Source: Caulobacter sp. 32-67-35
GTDB lineage: Bacteria; Pseudomonadota; Alphaproteobacteria; Caulobacterales; Caulobacteraceae
NCBI GenBank assembly: GCA_002280875.1
Contig: NCEV01000064.1
Span: 1-50,212 of the forward strand
DNA length: 50,212 bases
Reading direction: 5' to 3'
The translations under genes were made by a program, and so were the position numbers. Every line of letters begins with the position of its first letter. Positions within the stretch are counted from its first letter, which is position 1. This document shows positions 49,585 through 50,212 of this stretch, in pieces. The notes under the pieces were generated by a model. It had not been told where the DNA came from and made no database searches. It was given only the letters and a program-made list of their open reading frames with translations.

Positions 49585-50209
49585 ATGACCGACCACACCC
49601 TTGCCGGCCGCACCGTGCTGGTGACCGGCGCCTCCTCCGGCATCGGCGCTCATCTGGCCCTGGCGGCGGCCCAGGCGGGAGCTTCGGTAGCCCTTGCCGC
49701 GCGGCGCACCGACCGGCTCGCCGACCTGGTCAGCCAGATCCAGGCGGCCGGCGGCAAGGCCCAGGCCGTGGCCATGGACGTCGAGGACGAGGCCTCGGTG
49801 ATCGCCGCCTATGACGCCGGGCGCCCGGCGGATGATCAAGGCGGGCTGTCCCGAGACCGGTCGCGGCCGGATGCTGCTGGTGGCCTCGATCGGGGCGCAC
49901 AAGGTGTTGCCGGGGCTGACGGCCTACTGCACGTCCAAGGCCGGGACCGCCATGATGGGCAAGAGCCTAGCCCGCGAATGGGCCCGCAAGGGCATCAACG
50001 TCAACGTCCTGTGCCCCGGCTATATCCGCACCGAGCTGAACAGCGACTGGTTCGACCAGGAGGGCGGCCAGAAGCTGGTCGCCAGCTTCCCGCGCAAGCG
50101 CCTGATGGCGGAAAGCGACCTGGCGCCCATGGCCCTGCACCTGCTGTCGGACGCCTCGGCCACGATCACCGGCGGGGTGTTCACGGTGGATGACGGTCAG
50201 TCGCTCTAA
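49585..50209 (+). pseudogene. short-chain dehydrogenase/reductase with internal deletion and frameshift
   Basis: The ATG at 49585 starts an SDR Rossmann domain with VTGASSGIGAHLALAAAQAG and MDVEDEASVIAAYDA. After about 49818 the match continues in another frame as ARRMIKAGCPETGRGRMLLV, the catalytic Tyr/Lys region YCTSKAGTAMMGKSLAREWA, and NVLCPGYIRTELNSDW to the TAA at 50207-50209. About 45-50 residues normally present between these parts, including the NAG motif, are missing. The remaining frame would not give an active enzyme. Confidence 0.85.
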
Positions 50210-50212
50210 GGG

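Overview
The window looks like chromosomal DNA of a Caulobacter-like alphaproteobacterium (Caulobacterales). It is GC-rich with strong third-position GC. It carries a cytochrome c maturation block in the alphaproteobacterial cycHJKL order running into degP and an OmpR-type two-component pair, with parDE and a D-amino-acid-oxidase-like gene between that pair and glnE. It also holds a chromosomal gene transfer agent (GTA) cluster of the Rhodobacter/Caulobacter type.

Layout. 0-3.25 kb is a small accessory island: the 3' end of an IS66-like transposase, two unknown genes in tandem, an unknown gene with a possible DNA-binding domain behind short direct repeats, and a radC remnant. 3.3-8.3 kb holds an M19 dipeptidase, the msrPQ methionine sulfoxide reductase pair, and an EF-hand / ECF sigma / putative anti-sigma / periplasmic sensor-like cluster. 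8.3-13.4 kb holds glnE, an orphan BlaR1-like M56 peptidase and an exported FAD oxidoreductase. 13.5-22 kb holds parDE, a damaged histidine kinase/response regulator pair, a damaged HtrA protease and ccmIEFH. 22-27.7 kb holds an unknown gene, a PepSY/response regulator/kinase operon and a divergent OhrR-like repressor/hydrolase pair. 27.8-30.1 kb holds adjacent mazEF and hipBA modules, each with a palindromic upstream site. A damaged dnaJ-like gene follows.

31.2-46.3 kb is the GTA cluster, read on the minus strand from the packaging genes (near 46.3 kb) to the tail-tip protein (31.2 kb): gp1-like, terminase, portal, small membrane protein, prohead protease, major capsid, connector, gp8, major tail, gp10, chaperone, tape measure, gp12, gp13, gp14, gp15. 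Plus-strand cargo genes (DUF805, VOC, an unknown gene, DUF559) sit between them. From about 35.4 kb onward the gaps are filled by composite palindromic repeats, each made of two double-hairpin units in opposite orientation. None is seen before 35 kb. 46.7-50.2 kb holds a YcgN-type protein, a class A PBP and a broken short-chain dehydrogenase.

The most striking property is a series of short internal deletions in otherwise well-conserved genes: radC, the response regulator/kinase junction, htrA (catalytic serine block missing), dnaJ, GTA gp13, terminase and the terminal SDR. Possible further cases are the GTA gp12 start and the hydrolase C-terminus. Sequence on both sides of each junction still matches the family but a block is missing, usually with a frame change. 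Either this strain carries many real small deletions or the assembly has collapsed or dropped short segments; the sequence alone cannot decide. If real, the GTA is probably defective in packaging.

The candidate for an undescribed system is the DUF559 endonuclease-like gene framed by, and reading into, the palindromic repeats. Its arrangement resembles that of REP-associated transposases, but with an unrelated nuclease fold.
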